Of a stretch of 64,000 bases of DNA, positions 24,170 through 33,678 are shown in pieces. The stretch is from the NCBI RefSeq assembly GCF_014654205.1, contig NZ_BNAW01000004.1, forward strand, positions 186,001 through 250,000, read 5' to 3'. The notes beneath the pieces were generated by a model that made no database searches, was not told the origin of the DNA, and worked only from the letters and a program-made list of their open reading frames with translations. The position numbers were made by a program, and so were the translations under genes. The first letter of the stretch is position 1. Every line of letters starts with the position of its first letter. Source of the DNA: Amycolatopsis bullii. Lineage in GTDB: Bacteria > Actinomycetota > Actinomycetes > Mycobacteriales > Pseudonocardiaceae.

Positions 24170-26649
24170 CGGGTTTTCTCCTGCTCGGCTCGGCCTTGGA
24201 GAAGCCATTGGGAATATTCATTCAGTTGGTCGACGTGACGGGCGAAACCGCTGAGGCCTGCTTCGAAGGCGTGATCGCGCACCAGGGAAGCGGCGTATCT
24301 GCCAGTCGCACCGGAGCGATACAGACGCCGCAGGAGGGTTTCCGCATCGGCGGTCTCCACCCGGTCGGCAAAAGCGTTCAGGACCCGTGCGACTTCTTCA
24401 GCCGACGCGGGGTTGCGCAGAGCGTCAGCAGCCTTATGGAACACCGCATCCACGCCTATGTCCGCGGCAACCAACGACTCCAGCTCGCACAGCGCGCGGA
24501 ACCATGCGAGTTCGGGGAACGCTTTCAATTCGTTCCGCCACGCGACGGGGAGATCCAGCTCACGCACCTCGCGAATCCGTCCTTCGGCGAGCCACGAGGC
24601 GAGTCGCGCGATGTACTGGCGCGTGACGTCGACCCCAAGTGCCTTGTCCAGCCGCTGCACTGCCTCCGGCGACACGGATCCGAAACTGCGGTGCAAGTGG
24701 CCGACCAGATTTTCGGCGACCTTCGCCCGCAAGCTCGCGTCCGTCCCGTCGAGGATCTGCCGGAAGGCGTCGAGGTAGGCGTCGGACGCCGATTCCACGA
24801 GATCCGGATACCGGGGTGTCCGGTCGGCCGTCAGGCAGAGGAAGTCGATCCTCGCCCGGTGGTCCACGGTGGGTACGCGGCGCTTCTCGAATTCGAGGTA
24901 TACCAGGCTGAGCGCCAGATCGCCGATCTCGTCGCCCGCTCCGGGAAGGCTGAGCAGCCGGGCCACCGCCGGCCAGCAGAGGTCGACGGTGGCGGTCGGA
25001 CCGGCCTTCGGGGCGAGCAGGTCGACGAAACAGGAGACTGCGGCCGGGCCCAGATCCGCCAGTGCTTCGAGGTCACCACATTCGAAGTGCGCCTCTTGTC
25101 CCCGTGGCGCCAGCAAGACCGGTCGGAGCCAGGCAGGCTCGCCGGCTGCGGAGAACCGCCTGAGGGCGTGGAGCGATCGGTTGATGGCGGACTTGAACCG
25201 GAAGACGAACTCCGCGGTCTTGCGCCGCAACCCGCCGCTCCCGCCCGGCAACAAGATCTCCGACAACGCCCGGAGAACGACGTGCGGCTGCGCGACCAGA
25301 ACCCGGTAAGCCGCCGCATCCACGGGCTCCCGCAGGGAGAGGTAGCGGACGGTCAGGTTGACCAATCCCGCGAAGACCGGATCGTCGGCCGGGACGACGG
25401 GCGGTCGCAGGGCACTCGCCAGGTAGGCCACCGACGCTCCCTGGTGAGACACCTCCGCTTCCTGACAGACTCCGAGCCAGGTAGTTTCCGCGCCCGGCAC
25501 CCGCTTCCGCGCACTCCGGGTCAGGTCGCCGAACACCGCGGGAAAGGCCGGGGACCATTCGGAGACCAGGACTTCGCCCGCTCGCTTGGCTTCCTTCCCG
25601 TCCGGGGAGCAAGCTGCTTTCGCCAGAAAGCCGGCGAAGGCACTCAGATACGGTTCGGGAAGATTCCCTTCACGGAAAGCCCGGGCGACCCGTTCGACCG
25701 ACCCGGCGCCACTCGTCACCTCCTCGTGCACGACCGAAGCGAACCGGATGTCGCGGAGCACTTCGAGGGAGAACTCGTCCACCCGCTGAAGTGGTTCCGT
25801 CCGAGCCGCCAAGTGATTGACGATGGCCGGGACGGTGAAGCCCTGGTCGGTGATGGCCGCGAGTTCACGAAGGTAACTCTCCCCTCGCTGGCCGTACCGG
25901 ATCGGCTCGGGGAAACCGGTCAACGACACGCCGATCTGGTCGGCCTGAACGCCGTCGGAGAAGGTCAGGGCGGCGGCCTGGCCTGCGTGGTAGCTCGCCC
26001 ACGTGGCCACGGTGAGGCAGTTCCGCGCTCCGAAAGGCAGCAATGCCAGCACTGCGTCCAGCAAACACAGCCGGTCGGCTAGTGGGACGACCTCGTCCGG
26101 GCGGAGCACGATCGCGACGCGCCGGCCATCGACCAGCAGCGCGGCGATCCGGGCGACGTAGTCGAGGCTCCGCCGGCTGATCTCGCCGACGACCCGGCGA
26201 GCATCCGGTGGAGGCACGCAGACCTGTGTTTCGTGGCCGGTCGCGTTCTCCGGGCCGGCGTCCACCTTCGGCCAGCGCAGCCGATCAACTCCCTGCCGCA
26301 GCGCGAAGCAGTCCGGCCGGCTGCGTGCGACCTCCGCCCACGGCAGCCAGACCGCCCGGGCCGGAGTGATGGGCTGCCCGGTTCCATCCCGTTCGTGCGA
26401 CCACGCGATCGTCGTGACGGCGAGCATCGGCGGAGCCGACGAACCACCGCCCGCGAAAGTCACCCACGGCAACTCGTCACTGCTCCCGGCCCGCAAGCCC
26501 CGTGGGGTGCCCATCTTTTCGGCCAGCACGACCAGCCGACCTGCCGTTTCGCTGTGCTCGGGTGCGCAGGCCGTTTCGTAGCCTTGCGAGTTCCCGGGCC
26601 GCTTGCTGGAGATCGCCCAGGCCGCGGTGACGAAGGGAGCCGAGTTCAT
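24166..26649 (-). CDS. Large GAP1-like scaffold protein of GTPase module
   Basis: 827 residues; its ATG overlaps the GTPase stop and its stop overlaps the vWA start. No catalytic motif is obvious. The region at about residues 165-260 (RRVAIVLRPDEVVPLADRL, LLPFGARNCLTVATWAS) resembles, from memory, the middle domain of GTPase-associated protein 1 (GAP1) families described in bacterial conflict-system surveys. The remainder is helical and repeat-like (residues 300-820), consistent with a scaffold. The partner GTPase is the upstream gene. GC content and codon use are slightly less extreme than in flanking genes. The GAP1 assignment is tentative. Confidence 0.6.
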   Translation of the reverse strand: MNSAPFVTAAWAISSKRPGNSQGYETACAPEHSETAGRLVVLAEKMGTPRGLRAGSSDELPWVTFAGGGSSAPPMLAVTTIAWSHERDGTGQPITPARAVWLPWAEVARSRPDCFALRQGVDRLRWPKVDAGPENATGHETQVCVPPPDARRVVGEISRRSLDYVARIAALLVDGRRVAIVLRPDEVVPLADRLCLLDAVLALLPFGARNCLTVATWASYHAGQAAALTFSDGVQADQIGVSLTGFPEPIRYGQRGESYLRELAAITDQGFTVPAIVNHLAARTEPLQRVDEFSLEVLRDIRFASVVHEEVTSGAGSVERVARAFREGNLPEPYLSAFAGFLAKAACSPDGKEAKRAGEVLVSEWSPAFPAVFGDLTRSARKRVPGAETTWLGVCQEAEVSHQGASVAYLASALRPPVVPADDPVFAGLVNLTVRYLSLREPVDAAAYRVLVAQPHVVLRALSEILLPGGSGGLRRKTAEFVFRFKSAINRSLHALRRFSAAGEPAWLRPVLLAPRGQEAHFECGDLEALADLGPAAVSCFVDLLAPKAGPTATVDLCWPAVARLLSLPGAGDEIGDLALSLVYLEFEKRRVPTVDHRARIDFLCLTADRTPRYPDLVESASDAYLDAFRQILDGTDASLRAKVAENLVGHLHRSFGSVSPEAVQRLDKALGVDVTRQYIARLASWLAEGRIREVRELDLPVAWRNELKAFPELAWFRALCELESLVAADIGVDAVFHKAADALRNPASAEEVARVLNAFADRVETADAETLLRRLYRSGATGRYAASLVRDHAFEAGLSGFARHVDQLNEYSQWLLQGRAEQEKTR

Positions 26650-27833
26650 GCGAGACCCGCCTGGCCCCGAACCCGGCGGTGGAGCGAGATGATCGGTTCC
26701 AACACGTTGATCGGCATCGCCGCGCCGAGGAAGTGTTGTCCGTCCGGCGCCACGTTCGAGAAGTTCCGGAGGTTGAACTTGCCGTCGCTCAGGTGGAAGC
26801 CGACCGCGGAGGTCGCGAAGTAGCTGACTCGTTCCGGCAGGAACTCCGACTCCAGCGTGTCACACACCCAGCGCGAGCCTTCGTCGCGACAGAGGCCGCG
26901 GAGGAACTCGGGAGCGATGGAGGACGGCACCACGGGCATCGCGCCTTCGTGCTCCTGGTAGATGATCCCGGCCTTCATGGCGGCGTTGAAGATCGCCGGG
27001 TGATCGAACTTCGTGACGCAGACCGACAGGAAATGTGGCAGTTTGCCACCTACGAGCAGCCCTTGCTCGCGCATTCCGGTCTTCAGCCGCTCGAGCGTTT
27101 CGAAGTAGAAGTCGAAGCTCTTGGTCGCCTTCTCCTCGTTGCCGATCGGATCGAACACGTAGACGATCCCGTCGGCATTCATGAGGTGACTCCGGACGCC
27201 GTCGTAGTGCTTGGCGGCTTCACCTTCGCCGAACGTTTCCCCCGCGGCGTCCTGCATCTGGACGATGAACTCGATGTCCACTTCCTGTGGGCTGCCGACG
27301 GACAGCTTCTTGCGCAGCTTGGCGAACCGGCCGTTTTCCGGGTGGTGTCGCGTTCCTTCGAATCGCCACGAGAGGGTGCGATAGCCTCGCGTCGGCGCGG
27401 GAAAGTCCTTGTCGCGGACGAACCGCTTGACGCTTTCGTTGAGGAAGTCCGCCGACGCGGTGTCGCACCCGGAGAGGCTCCAGCGGTAGCCCATGACCGG
27501 TTTCTGCGCGGCGATCCGCAGCGCGCTGAGGTAGGTCGTTTTGCCCGCCCGCGGTGCGCCCCAGAGCCCGATGCGCACGTCGGCTTCGCTGGCACTCGGC
27601 TGCAGCACCGGCCTCGGAGCCGTCGGACGCGACCCGGAGGCCGCCGGCCGTGGCGCGACCATTCGTGGACCTTCGCGGCCCTCCTCGACATCTCCCGATG
27701 CGGGCCAAACAATTTCCGGCGGCGGATCCGCGACCTCGAGCTTCGGGGAATTGTCGTCGTCGGAAAAGCCGACCACCGGAGTCAGGTCGGCGAGGTAGTC
27801 GAAGTCGTCGTCGGGTACGGCTGCTTCGGACAT
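26646..27833 (-). CDS. P-loop GTPase (double-GTPase/TRAFAC-like), first gene of module
   Basis: 395 residues from the ATG with GGAGG 8 bases upstream. An acidic, Pro-rich leader of about 85 residues precedes the G domain: Walker A GAPRAGKT (G92-T99), the switch motif DAAGE within VQMQDAAGETFGEG, Walker B-like IVYVFDPIG, and TKFD as the NKxD-type base-specificity motif. It resembles DO-GTPase proteins that are encoded beside GAP1 and vWA genes in predicted NTP-dependent conflict systems. Cytosolic. It probably switches the operon's membrane components. Confidence 0.75.
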   Translation of the reverse strand: MSEAAVPDDDFDYLADLTPVVGFSDDDNSPKLEVADPPPEIVWPASGDVEEGREGPRMVAPRPAASGSRPTAPRPVLQPSASEADVRIGLWGAPRAGKTTYLSALRIAAQKPVMGYRWSLSGCDTASADFLNESVKRFVRDKDFPAPTRGYRTLSWRFEGTRHHPENGRFAKLRKKLSVGSPQEVDIEFIVQMQDAAGETFGEGEAAKHYDGVRSHLMNADGIVYVFDPIGNEEKATKSFDFYFETLERLKTGMREQGLLVGGKLPHFLSVCVTKFDHPAIFNAAMKAGIIYQEHEGAMPVVPSSIAPEFLRGLCRDEGSRWVCDTLESEFLPERVSYFATSAVGFHLSDGKFNLRNFSNVAPDGQHFLGAAMPINVLEPIISLHRRVRGQAGLA

Positions 27834-28030
27834 CAACTGGCCTCCATGCCTTTCGAATCGGAAATCCGCATCACTTCTCGACGTCATTCGTCCGAAGGTG
27901 CGTTCCGGAGGACCGGACACCTGATCTTCGAATGGTGCCTACGCCCCACAGAGTCGACGTCCGGCGAAGAGACGTTACGCAGCGGTGCAGGTTTGGGCCA
28001 CCCGAGTGACAACTACTCCGCACTCGAATG

Positions 28031-28044
28031 AACCTTGCGAGGTT
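28031..28044. other. Short hairpin upstream of GTPase operon
   Basis: AACCT-TGCG-AGGTT in the 249 bases between the amidohydrolase stop and the GTPase start (both on the minus strand). A weak terminator for the amidohydrolase or a control element of the operon. Nothing else was recognised in this interval. Confidence 0.25.
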
Positions 28045-28082
28045 TCCCTGCCGAACGGCCGCGAATGGTTAATTGCGGCGAG

Positions 28083-29531
28083 TCAGATGTGGTGGGTTAC
28101 TCGTCCACCGACGATGGTCGCCGTCACCGGGAGGGTGCGGAGGTCCGCCGGGGACAGGGTTGACGGGTCCGCCGCCGTCACCGTCAGGTCCGCGATGTCT
28201 CCCACCGCCACGCCTCGGCGGCCGCCGGAGGAGGCGGCCAGGGCGTCCGGGAGGGAGATGGCCTGCTCCGGGTGCCACGGTGGGCGGTCGTCGTCCGTGC
28301 GGGACACCGCCGAGGCTATTCCGTCCCACGGGTCCAGCGGGGCCACCGGGGCGTCCGAACCGAACTCCAGGCGGGCTCCCGACTCCAGCAGCGAGCGGTA
28401 CGGGAACGCCCGCTCGGTCCGGCCGTGCCAGTGGCGGTCGGCGACGTCGCGGTCGTCCGGCTGGTGCGACGGCTGGACCGCCGCGATCACCCCGAGAGCA
28501 GCGAACCTCGGCACGTCGGCCGGGGACAGCAGCTGCGCGTGCTCGATGCGGCCCGGGCAGCCGACCTCCTCGAACGCGTCCAGCGCGATCGTGTTCGCCC
28601 GGTCGCCGATCGCGTGGACCGCCGGGATCAGCCCGTGGTCGAACGCCCGCCGCATCAACGGGACGAGCTCCTCCGGCGGCAGTTCCAGCGATCCCGGCGA
28701 ATCCACGCCCGGGTACGGGTCGTGGCAGTAGGCCGTGCGCGTGTTGAGGGAGCCGTCCACGAAGAGCTTGTACGGCCCGACCGTCAGCAGCCCGCCGGAG
28801 TCCGGCAGGACGTCGCCGGTGCGGTGGCCGCGCTCGATGGTCTGGTCCAGCAGGTGCCTGGCGACGACGCACGAGATCCGGGCCGCCGGTGCGCCCCGCC
28901 GCGCCCAGTCCGCCACCGTGTCCGCGTACTCGTAGTCGACGATCTGCGTCACGCCCCGCGCGGCCGCCGCGGCCACCGCCTCCGCGACCCACCGGTCCTG
29001 GACGTCGATCGCCGCCGTCGGGAGCTGGGCCGTCGCCGTCATGCAGTCGCCCTCCAGCAGGACGCCGGTCGGGTGGTCGCGGCCGATCAGCTTCAGCGCC
29101 GCCGGGCTCAGCCACAGCGTGTGGAGGTCCGCGCTGAACAACGCGACCGCGCGCCCGGGCAGCGCCCGCTGCAGCAGGTCCTTGTGCGGCTTGTCCGGCC
29201 ACAGCGCGTCGCGGAACCCGGCGCCCACGACGAGTTCCGTCTGCGGCGCCGGCGTCGCCAGCAGGTGCGCGAGCAGCAGCTCGATCGCCTCGCCCGCCGA
29301 ACGGGCCGCGTCCAACGGGATGCGACGCCGGAACGTCGCCCACTGCACCACGTGGACGTGCGCGTCGACCAGCCCGGGCAGCAGCGTCCCGCCGTGCCCG
29401 TCGACCACCCGCGCGGCGAACCCCGAGGAGCCCGGTTCGGTGATCGACGTGACCCGGCCGTCGTTCACCCGGACGTCGGCGAGGTCGCCGCCGAGACCCG
29501 GCCGGACGCGGCGCAGCAGGAGATCATCCAT
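28083..29531 (-). CDS. YtcJ-like metal-dependent amidohydrolase
   Basis: 482 residues starting MDDLLLRRVRPG with AAGGTGG 9 bases upstream. It belongs to the amidohydrolase superfamily, YtcJ/LAF3 group: composite N-terminal domain, metal motif DAHVH (GLVDAHVHVVQW), PYKLFVDGSLNTRTAY, IPAVHAIGDRAN, GRIEHAQLL and LEFGSDAPVAPLDPW, then the returning beta-domain ending VGGRVTHH. The metal His pair and later His and Asp are present, so hydrolysis of an N-acyl or N-formyl type bond is expected; substrate unknown. It is cytosolic, with no signal peptide. Confidence 0.9.
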   Translation of the reverse strand: MDDLLLRRVRPGLGGDLADVRVNDGRVTSITEPGSSGFAARVVDGHGGTLLPGLVDAHVHVVQWATFRRRIPLDAARSAGEAIELLLAHLLATPAPQTELVVGAGFRDALWPDKPHKDLLQRALPGRAVALFSADLHTLWLSPAALKLIGRDHPTGVLLEGDCMTATAQLPTAAIDVQDRWVAEAVAAAAARGVTQIVDYEYADTVADWARRGAPAARISCVVARHLLDQTIERGHRTGDVLPDSGGLLTVGPYKLFVDGSLNTRTAYCHDPYPGVDSPGSLELPPEELVPLMRRAFDHGLIPAVHAIGDRANTIALDAFEEVGCPGRIEHAQLLSPADVPRFAALGVIAAVQPSHQPDDRDVADRHWHGRTERAFPYRSLLESGARLEFGSDAPVAPLDPWDGIASAVSRTDDDRPPWHPEQAISLPDALAASSGGRRGVAVGDIADLTVTAADPSTLSPADLRTLPVTATIVGGRVTHHI

Positions 29532-29857
29532 GCGGACCACCTTGCCAGCCGGACCCATCCGGGTGAAGCCGCGCTTGGAAGTGAAATGGCGGGGGTATCA
29601 GGAGCGTTGTAAACATCGGCAGCCGTCGCCCGCCGAAGGGTCAGGGCCGGTCAGGAGCGCCGCCTTCACAAGCCGCGCAGGGTTCGACTCCCTCGGTTGC
29701 CACCGCGTCCGCCGAAGTCCGGACAAGCGGGCAGAGCTCGCGAGATCAGCATTCGGGTGAAACCGGTTCGCAGGCCACAACCTGGCCATCGAGGTGCGCG
29801 TGTTGCGCTGCGAGCCCGGAACTCCCGGGCGCCGAATCGACCACCGGGGGGACCCTC
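29532..29857. other. 326-base intergenic region holding a tRNA-like sequence
   Basis: No convincing gene. The only structured element is the tRNA-like stretch at 29618-29702. The remainder is leader sequence for the secreted protein gene. Confidence 0.5.
29618..29702 (+). other. tRNA-like remnant
   Basis: GGCAGCC (29618-29624) can pair over seven bases with GGTTGCC (29695-29701, one G-T pair). GGGTTCGACTCCC before the latter looks like a T arm with the TTCGACT loop, and A-CC follows. Total 85 bases. The D and anticodon arms pair badly (loop TTCACAA on a mismatched stem), so this is not an ordinary tRNA. It may be a decayed tRNA or an attachment-site scar. Confidence 0.22.
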
Positions 29858-30271
29858 TTGTTCACCATGCTGAAGTCCACGGCGGCCGGCGTAGCCGCAG
29901 CCGGGCTCATCTTCGCCACCGCGCCCGCCGCGACGGCCGCGCAGGTGTCTGTCGTCCGGAACTTCTACGTCCCTTACGGAGCCAGCTACGCCACCGGGAC
30001 CGCCACCTTCACCAACCGGTGGGTGACCCTCGATGGCACGCTGCACGCCGTCGGATGTGGCCGGGTTGTCTACGGAGACTCCTACGCGGCGGGGAAGGGT
30101 ATCGACGGTGGCAGCGCGAGTTCGACTCCGCGCTGCGACGGGAACTGGCCGATCCACATCCCGGTCCCGGCCGACGTGGTGGGCGGTGCCGACAGTGTTC
30201 TGATCACCCTGGCCGCCCCGGACGGCGCCGCCGCGAGGTGGGCTTACCGGGATATCAGCCTCTCGCGGTAG
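29858..30271 (+). CDS. Small secreted protein
   Basis: 137 residues from a TTG with GGGGGGA 5 bases upstream; an in-frame ATG at 29867 would give 134 residues. A signal peptide (LKSTAAGVAAAGLIFATAPA...TAA) precedes about 105 mature residues with two Cys (VGCGRV, TPRCDG) that could form a disulfide. The mature part is beta-rich, with YGASYATGTATF and a C-terminal WAYRDISLSR. No family recognised. The gene stands alone and converges on the ABC permease gene across a hairpin. Confidence 0.65.
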   Translation: MFTMLKSTAAGVAAAGLIFATAPAATAAQVSVVRNFYVPYGASYATGTATFTNRWVTLDGTLHAVGCGRVVYGDSYAAGKGIDGGSASSTPRCDGNWPIHIPVPADVVGGADSVLITLAAPDGAAARWAYRDISLSR

Positions 30272-30283
30272 CACCGCCGAACA

Positions 30284-30320
30284 GCGAGGCCCGTGCGTGG
30301 AAAGCGCGCACAGGCCTCGC
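30284..30320. terminator. Hairpin between secreted protein and ABC permease genes
   Basis: Arms 30284-30297 and 30307-30320 (GCGAGGCC-C-GTGCG with CGCAC-A-GGCCTCGC), 13 pairs with one mismatch and a 9-base loop, starting 13 bases after the stop. Likely bidirectional terminator. Confidence 0.6.
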
Positions 30321-30364
30321 CTCGCGGTGTCTCCTCAGACCCCTGCCGTGGTTCCGTTGCGTTG

Positions 30365-31927
30365 TCAACCCACCGGCATGTCCCGGCGCCGCAGCGCGAA
30401 CACCCCGCTCGCGCCCGCGACCAGGGCGATCAGCACCAGCCAGAGCGCCGGTCCCGCCGAGAACGTCCCGCCCGGCAGGCGCGGCAAGTGCTGGAACGGC
30501 GAAAGGCCCAGCACAACCGCACTCCACTGCAACGCCGTCCCCACCAGGGACAGCAGCAAGAACCCCGCCAGCAGCCCCCAAGCCGCCGCCGAACACCGCG
30601 GCAGAAAGCCGATCAGCGACGCCGCCAGGCCCGTCAGGACCCACACCGCCGGCAGCTGGGCCAGTGCCGCCGGGACGAGCCCGAACCCGCTTCCGTAGGC
30701 CAGTCCGGTCGTCCAGCCCGTCACCGCCAAAACGACCGCCGGTCCGAAGAACGCGAACATCAGGTGGGCCAGCGCCCAGCCGACGCGCCCGACCGCCGTC
30801 GCCAGGACCGGTTCCGCGCGGCCCGCCGTCTCTTCCGCACGCAGCTCCAGCGTCGCCTGCACCGCGTAACCCGCCGCTGCCAGGCCGAACAACGTCATCG
30901 TCCCCGCCAGGTACGCGTCCAGCACCGCACCGCCGCCGCCCATGCGGGACACCACGTCCGCGACCGCGCGGTTGTCCCGCATCGTGTCCGCGACGTTCTG
31001 CGCGACCCCGCCCATCAGCAGCCCGACCAGCCCCAGGCACCCGGTCCAGACCAGCAGCGTCCCCCGCTGCAGCCGCCAGGCCAGCGCCAGCGGCGAGCGC
31101 AGGGACGCCTTCGCCTCGGAACGCCCGAGCCGGGCCGGCAGCACCGCCGCGCCGAGGTCCCGGCGCGCCGCCAGCGCAACGGCCACGAGCACCGAAGCAC
31201 CGGTCGCGACGACGCCCAATGCGAGCACCCACCACTGCTCCCCCGCGAACGGCCGCAGCCGGTGCGCCCAGCCGATCGGCGACAGCCACGCGAGCCAGCC
31301 CGCCGCGTCACTGCTGTCGCCGGCCGACCGCAGCAGGAACGCGAACACCAGCACGCCGATCCCGATGCCCCGCGCGCCGCTCGCGCCCCACGTCAGCTGG
31401 GCCGCGACCGCGCCGACGCCGGCGAACACCCAGCCCGCCAAAGCGAATCCGGCTCCGAGCGCCAACGCACCCGCCCACGGCTCGCCCTGCGCGGCCACGC
31501 CCAGCGCGGTCACCAGGCCGAACACCAGGCACGCACCGCAGGCGGCGAGCACCGCGGCGGCCAGCCCCGCGTGCCGTCCGACGACCGTGGCGCCGGTGAG
31601 CTCGCGGCGGCCGGCTTCCTCCTCGGTCCGGGTGTGCCGGACCACGGTGAGCAGCGCGATCAGCCCCACGACGACCGGGACGAACCCGCACTGCCAGGCC
31701 AGGAGGTTGCCCGGCGAAGAGCCGTACAGCGGGCCGTTGCGCACGACGAAGGTCGCGCTCGAAGCGTTGAGGTCGAAGAAGTGCTGCCGTGCCGCGGCAT
31801 CCGGGTACGCGGCCTTGATCGACGACAGGTAGCCGACCGGCGCGAGCGCGAGGCCGAGGACCCAGACCGGCAGGAGCAGGCGGTCGCGGCGCAGCGCCAG
31901 CCGCAGCAGCGCCCACGTCCCCGTCAT
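30365..31927 (-). CDS. ABC-2-type exporter permease
   Basis: 520 residues from an ATG overlapping the ATPase stop (ATGA). About 12 membrane helices in two similar halves, each of the ABC-2 type; [20 protein letters not shown] and [18 protein letters not shown] (shown in part) are the matching cytosolic loops of the halves. This duplicated form occurs in TetR-linked exporters of the antibiotic-resistance group (tipped as Tet/SCO-like ABC exporters). It should form the channel for the ATPase encoded upstream. Substrate unknown; the TetR gene heads the operon. Confidence 0.88.
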   Translation of the reverse strand: MTGTWALLRLALRRDRLLLPVWVLGLALAPVGYLSSIKAAYPDAAARQHFFDLNASSATFVVRNGPLYGSSPGNLLAWQCGFVPVVVGLIALLTVVRHTRTEEEAGRRELTGATVVGRHAGLAAAVLAACGACLVFGLVTALGVAAQGEPWAGALALGAGFALAGWVFAGVGAVAAQLTWGASGARGIGIGVLVFAFLLRSAGDSSDAAGWLAWLSPIGWAHRLRPFAGEQWWVLALGVVATGASVLVAVALAARRDLGAAVLPARLGRSEAKASLRSPLALAWRLQRGTLLVWTGCLGLVGLLMGGVAQNVADTMRDNRAVADVVSRMGGGGAVLDAYLAGTMTLFGLAAAGYAVQATLELRAEETAGRAEPVLATAVGRVGWALAHLMFAFFGPAVVLAVTGWTTGLAYGSGFGLVPAALAQLPAVWVLTGLAASLIGFLPRCSAAAWGLLAGFLLLSLVGTALQWSAVVLGLSPFQHLPRLPGGTFSAGPALWLVLIALVAGASGVFALRRRDMPVG

Positions 31928-32832
31928 CGGGCCGCTCCGACCGGCTCGTCGCGGCGGTAGTGGCGCAGGAACAGCTCTTCGAGCGTGGGCGGGCGGCTCA
32001 CCAGGCTCCGCAGCCCGGCCCCGGCGAGGTGCCGCATCACGTCGTCGAGCGCCATCGGGTCGACGGACAGGTGGACGTGCGAGCCGTACGAGCTCACGTC
32101 GTGCACCCCGGGCAGCCCGGCCAGGTTCGCGGGCACGTGCGCGAGCGAGGCGTCGATCGTGATCCGGCCCAGGTGCCGCAGCTCGTCCAGGGTGCCGGAC
32201 TCGACCGTGCGGCCGGCCCGGATGATCGTGACGCGGTCGCACAGCGCCTCGACCTCGGAGAGGATGTGCGAGGACAGGAGCACCGTCCGGTCGCCGCGTT
32301 CGCGTTCCTCGGCGACGACCTCCCGGAACACCTCTTCCATCAGCGGGTCGAGCCCGGACGTCGGCTCGTCGAGCACCAGCAGCTCCACATCGGACGCCAG
32401 CGCGGCGACGAGCGCGACCTTCTGCCGGTTGCCCTTCGAGTACGTCCGGCCCTTCTTGCGCGGGTCGAGGTCGAAGCGCTCGATCAGCTCGGCCCGGCGA
32501 GCGCGGTCGAGGCCGCCGCGCAGGCGGCCGAGCAGGTCGATGACCTCGCCGCCGCTCAGGGTGGGCCAGAGCGTGACGTCGCCGGGGACGTACGCGAGCC
32601 GCCGGTGCAGTTCGGTGGCGTCGGCCCAGGGGTCGCCGCCGAGCAGGGTGGCGCGGCCGCCGTCGGCGCGCATCAGCCCCAGCAGGACGCGGATGGTGGT
32701 GGTCTTACCGGCGCCGTTGGGCCCGAGGAAGCCGTGCACCTCGCCGGTGTGGACGGTCAGGTCGAGCCCGTCGAGGGCTTTCGTCCGGCCGAACGCCTTG
32801 GTGAGGCCGTCGGCGGTGATCGCGTCGGCCAT
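31924..32832 (-). CDS. ABC exporter ATPase subunit
   Basis: 302 residues. The ATG at 32832 is 6 bases after GGAAGGA and is preferred to one at 32838. Walker [11 protein letters not shown] (about residues 38-47), signature loop YSKGNRQKV in place of LSGGQ, Walker [14 protein letters not shown], and the His switch LLSSHILSE; the C-terminal 80 residues are the usual DrrA-type extension. The signature motif is SKGNRQ, common in this DrrA/CcmA subgroup. It drives export through the permease encoded next. Confidence 0.93.
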   Translation of the reverse strand: MADAITADGLTKAFGRTKALDGLDLTVHTGEVHGFLGPNGAGKTTTIRVLLGLMRADGGRATLLGGDPWADATELHRRLAYVPGDVTLWPTLSGGEVIDLLGRLRGGLDRARRAELIERFDLDPRKKGRTYSKGNRQKVALVAALASDVELLVLDEPTSGLDPLMEEVFREVVAEERERGDRTVLLSSHILSEVEALCDRVTIIRAGRTVESGTLDELRHLGRITIDASLAHVPANLAGLPGVHDVSSYGSHVHLSVDPMALDDVMRHLAGAGLRSLVSRPPTLEELFLRHYRRDEPVGAAR

Positions 32833-32834
32833 CG

Positions 32835-33449
32835 TCATTCCTTCCGTTGGTACGCGGCCAGCGATTCACTGGCCTTCTTCAGGGTTTCGGGCGTGGCGAG
32901 CGGATGGGTGAACAGGAACCCGGCGGCGAGCGACATGCGCAGCATCGCTTCGTGGGTGCCGGGCTCCTCGCCGAGCGCGCGGGCGACGTGGTCCTGCAGG
33001 ATCATCAGTCCGCCGGTCATGGCGGCCAGCGCGGCCGCGCAGGCCCGCGGGTCCGGCATGCCGAGGTCCTGCTCGCGGAAGTAGCGCTCGGTGCCGTCGA
33101 CGATCTCGGTGAACTGCGCGGCCGCGGCCGCGGAGCCGTCGATCATCGCGCGGCCCATGTAGCGGCGGAACAGCAGCTGGCGCGTGTCGAACGTCGGAAC
33201 GAACCCCGGGTCCGCCTCCCCCTTGGCGAGTGCCTCTTCCTTGAACTTCATCAGCTCGTCGAAGACGTATGTGTCGCAGGCCTCGCGCAGGCCGTCCTTG
33301 GAGCCGAAGTGGTGCCGGATCAGGCCACCGGAGACGCCGGCTTCCCTGGCGATGTCGAGGATCGACGTCTTCTCCATGCCGCGCTCGGTGAAGAGCTTGA
33401 TGGCGGCGTCGCGGATCCGGGCCCGGGCGGTGAGGTCTTCGGTGTTCAT
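32835..33449 (-). CDS. TetR-family repressor of the ABC operon
   Basis: 204 residues. HTH at residues 10-55 ([38 protein letters not shown]), then a helical ligand domain typical of TetR_C regulators of exporters. The stop is 3 bases from the ATPase start, so repressor, ATPase and permease form one operon. Inverted repeats with CTATAC half-sites upstream are candidate operators, implying auto-control and induction by the exported compound. Confidence 0.92.
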   Translation of the reverse strand: MNTEDLTARARIRDAAIKLFTERGMEKTSILDIAREAGVSGGLIRHHFGSKDGLREACDTYVFDELMKFKEEALAKGEADPGFVPTFDTRQLLFRRYMGRAMIDGSAAAAAQFTEIVDGTERYFREQDLGMPDPRACAAALAAMTGGLMILQDHVARALGEEPGTHEAMLRMSLAAGFLFTHPLATPETLKKASESLAAYQRKE

Positions 33450-33497
33450 CAGCGATCCTATACGTGCGTGCAGTTGACTACACGTGAATATAGCCCT

Positions 33498-33513
33498 CTA
33501 TACGCAGGTATAG
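33498..33513. promoter_or_regulatory. CTATAC-N4-GTATAG operator candidate
   Basis: A perfect inverted repeat 49 bases upstream of the TetR start. A further CTATAC half-site lies at 33458, 9 bases from the start codon. Probable binding sites for the adjacent TetR protein. Confidence 0.5.
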
Positions 33514-33517
33514 CAAG

Positions 33518-33543
33518 GCGGCACTTTCACGTGAAAGTGCCGC
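33518..33543. repeat. Perfect 26-bp palindrome between divergent genes
   Basis: Arm GCGGCACTTTCAC followed directly by its complement. It lies between the TetR gene and the subtilase gene, which point away from each other, so a terminator role is unlikely. Possibly a dispersed intergenic palindrome or an operator. Confidence 0.55.
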
Positions 33544-33678
33544 TTCCCGTCACGGACCAACCAATTAGGCCATTTGGCTCGCAACCAATTGCGGACTTTG
33601 GGCTAACTGTCTGATTGCTGCCGAAGATCTCGCCCTGTGTACTGCTCGGTACGCATTTCTCCACGAAGGGTCGTTTCA

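Noticed and set aside
29618..29702. Calling this an authentic tRNA gene
   Set aside because: Anticodon and D arms do not pair properly, so only a tRNA-like label is used.
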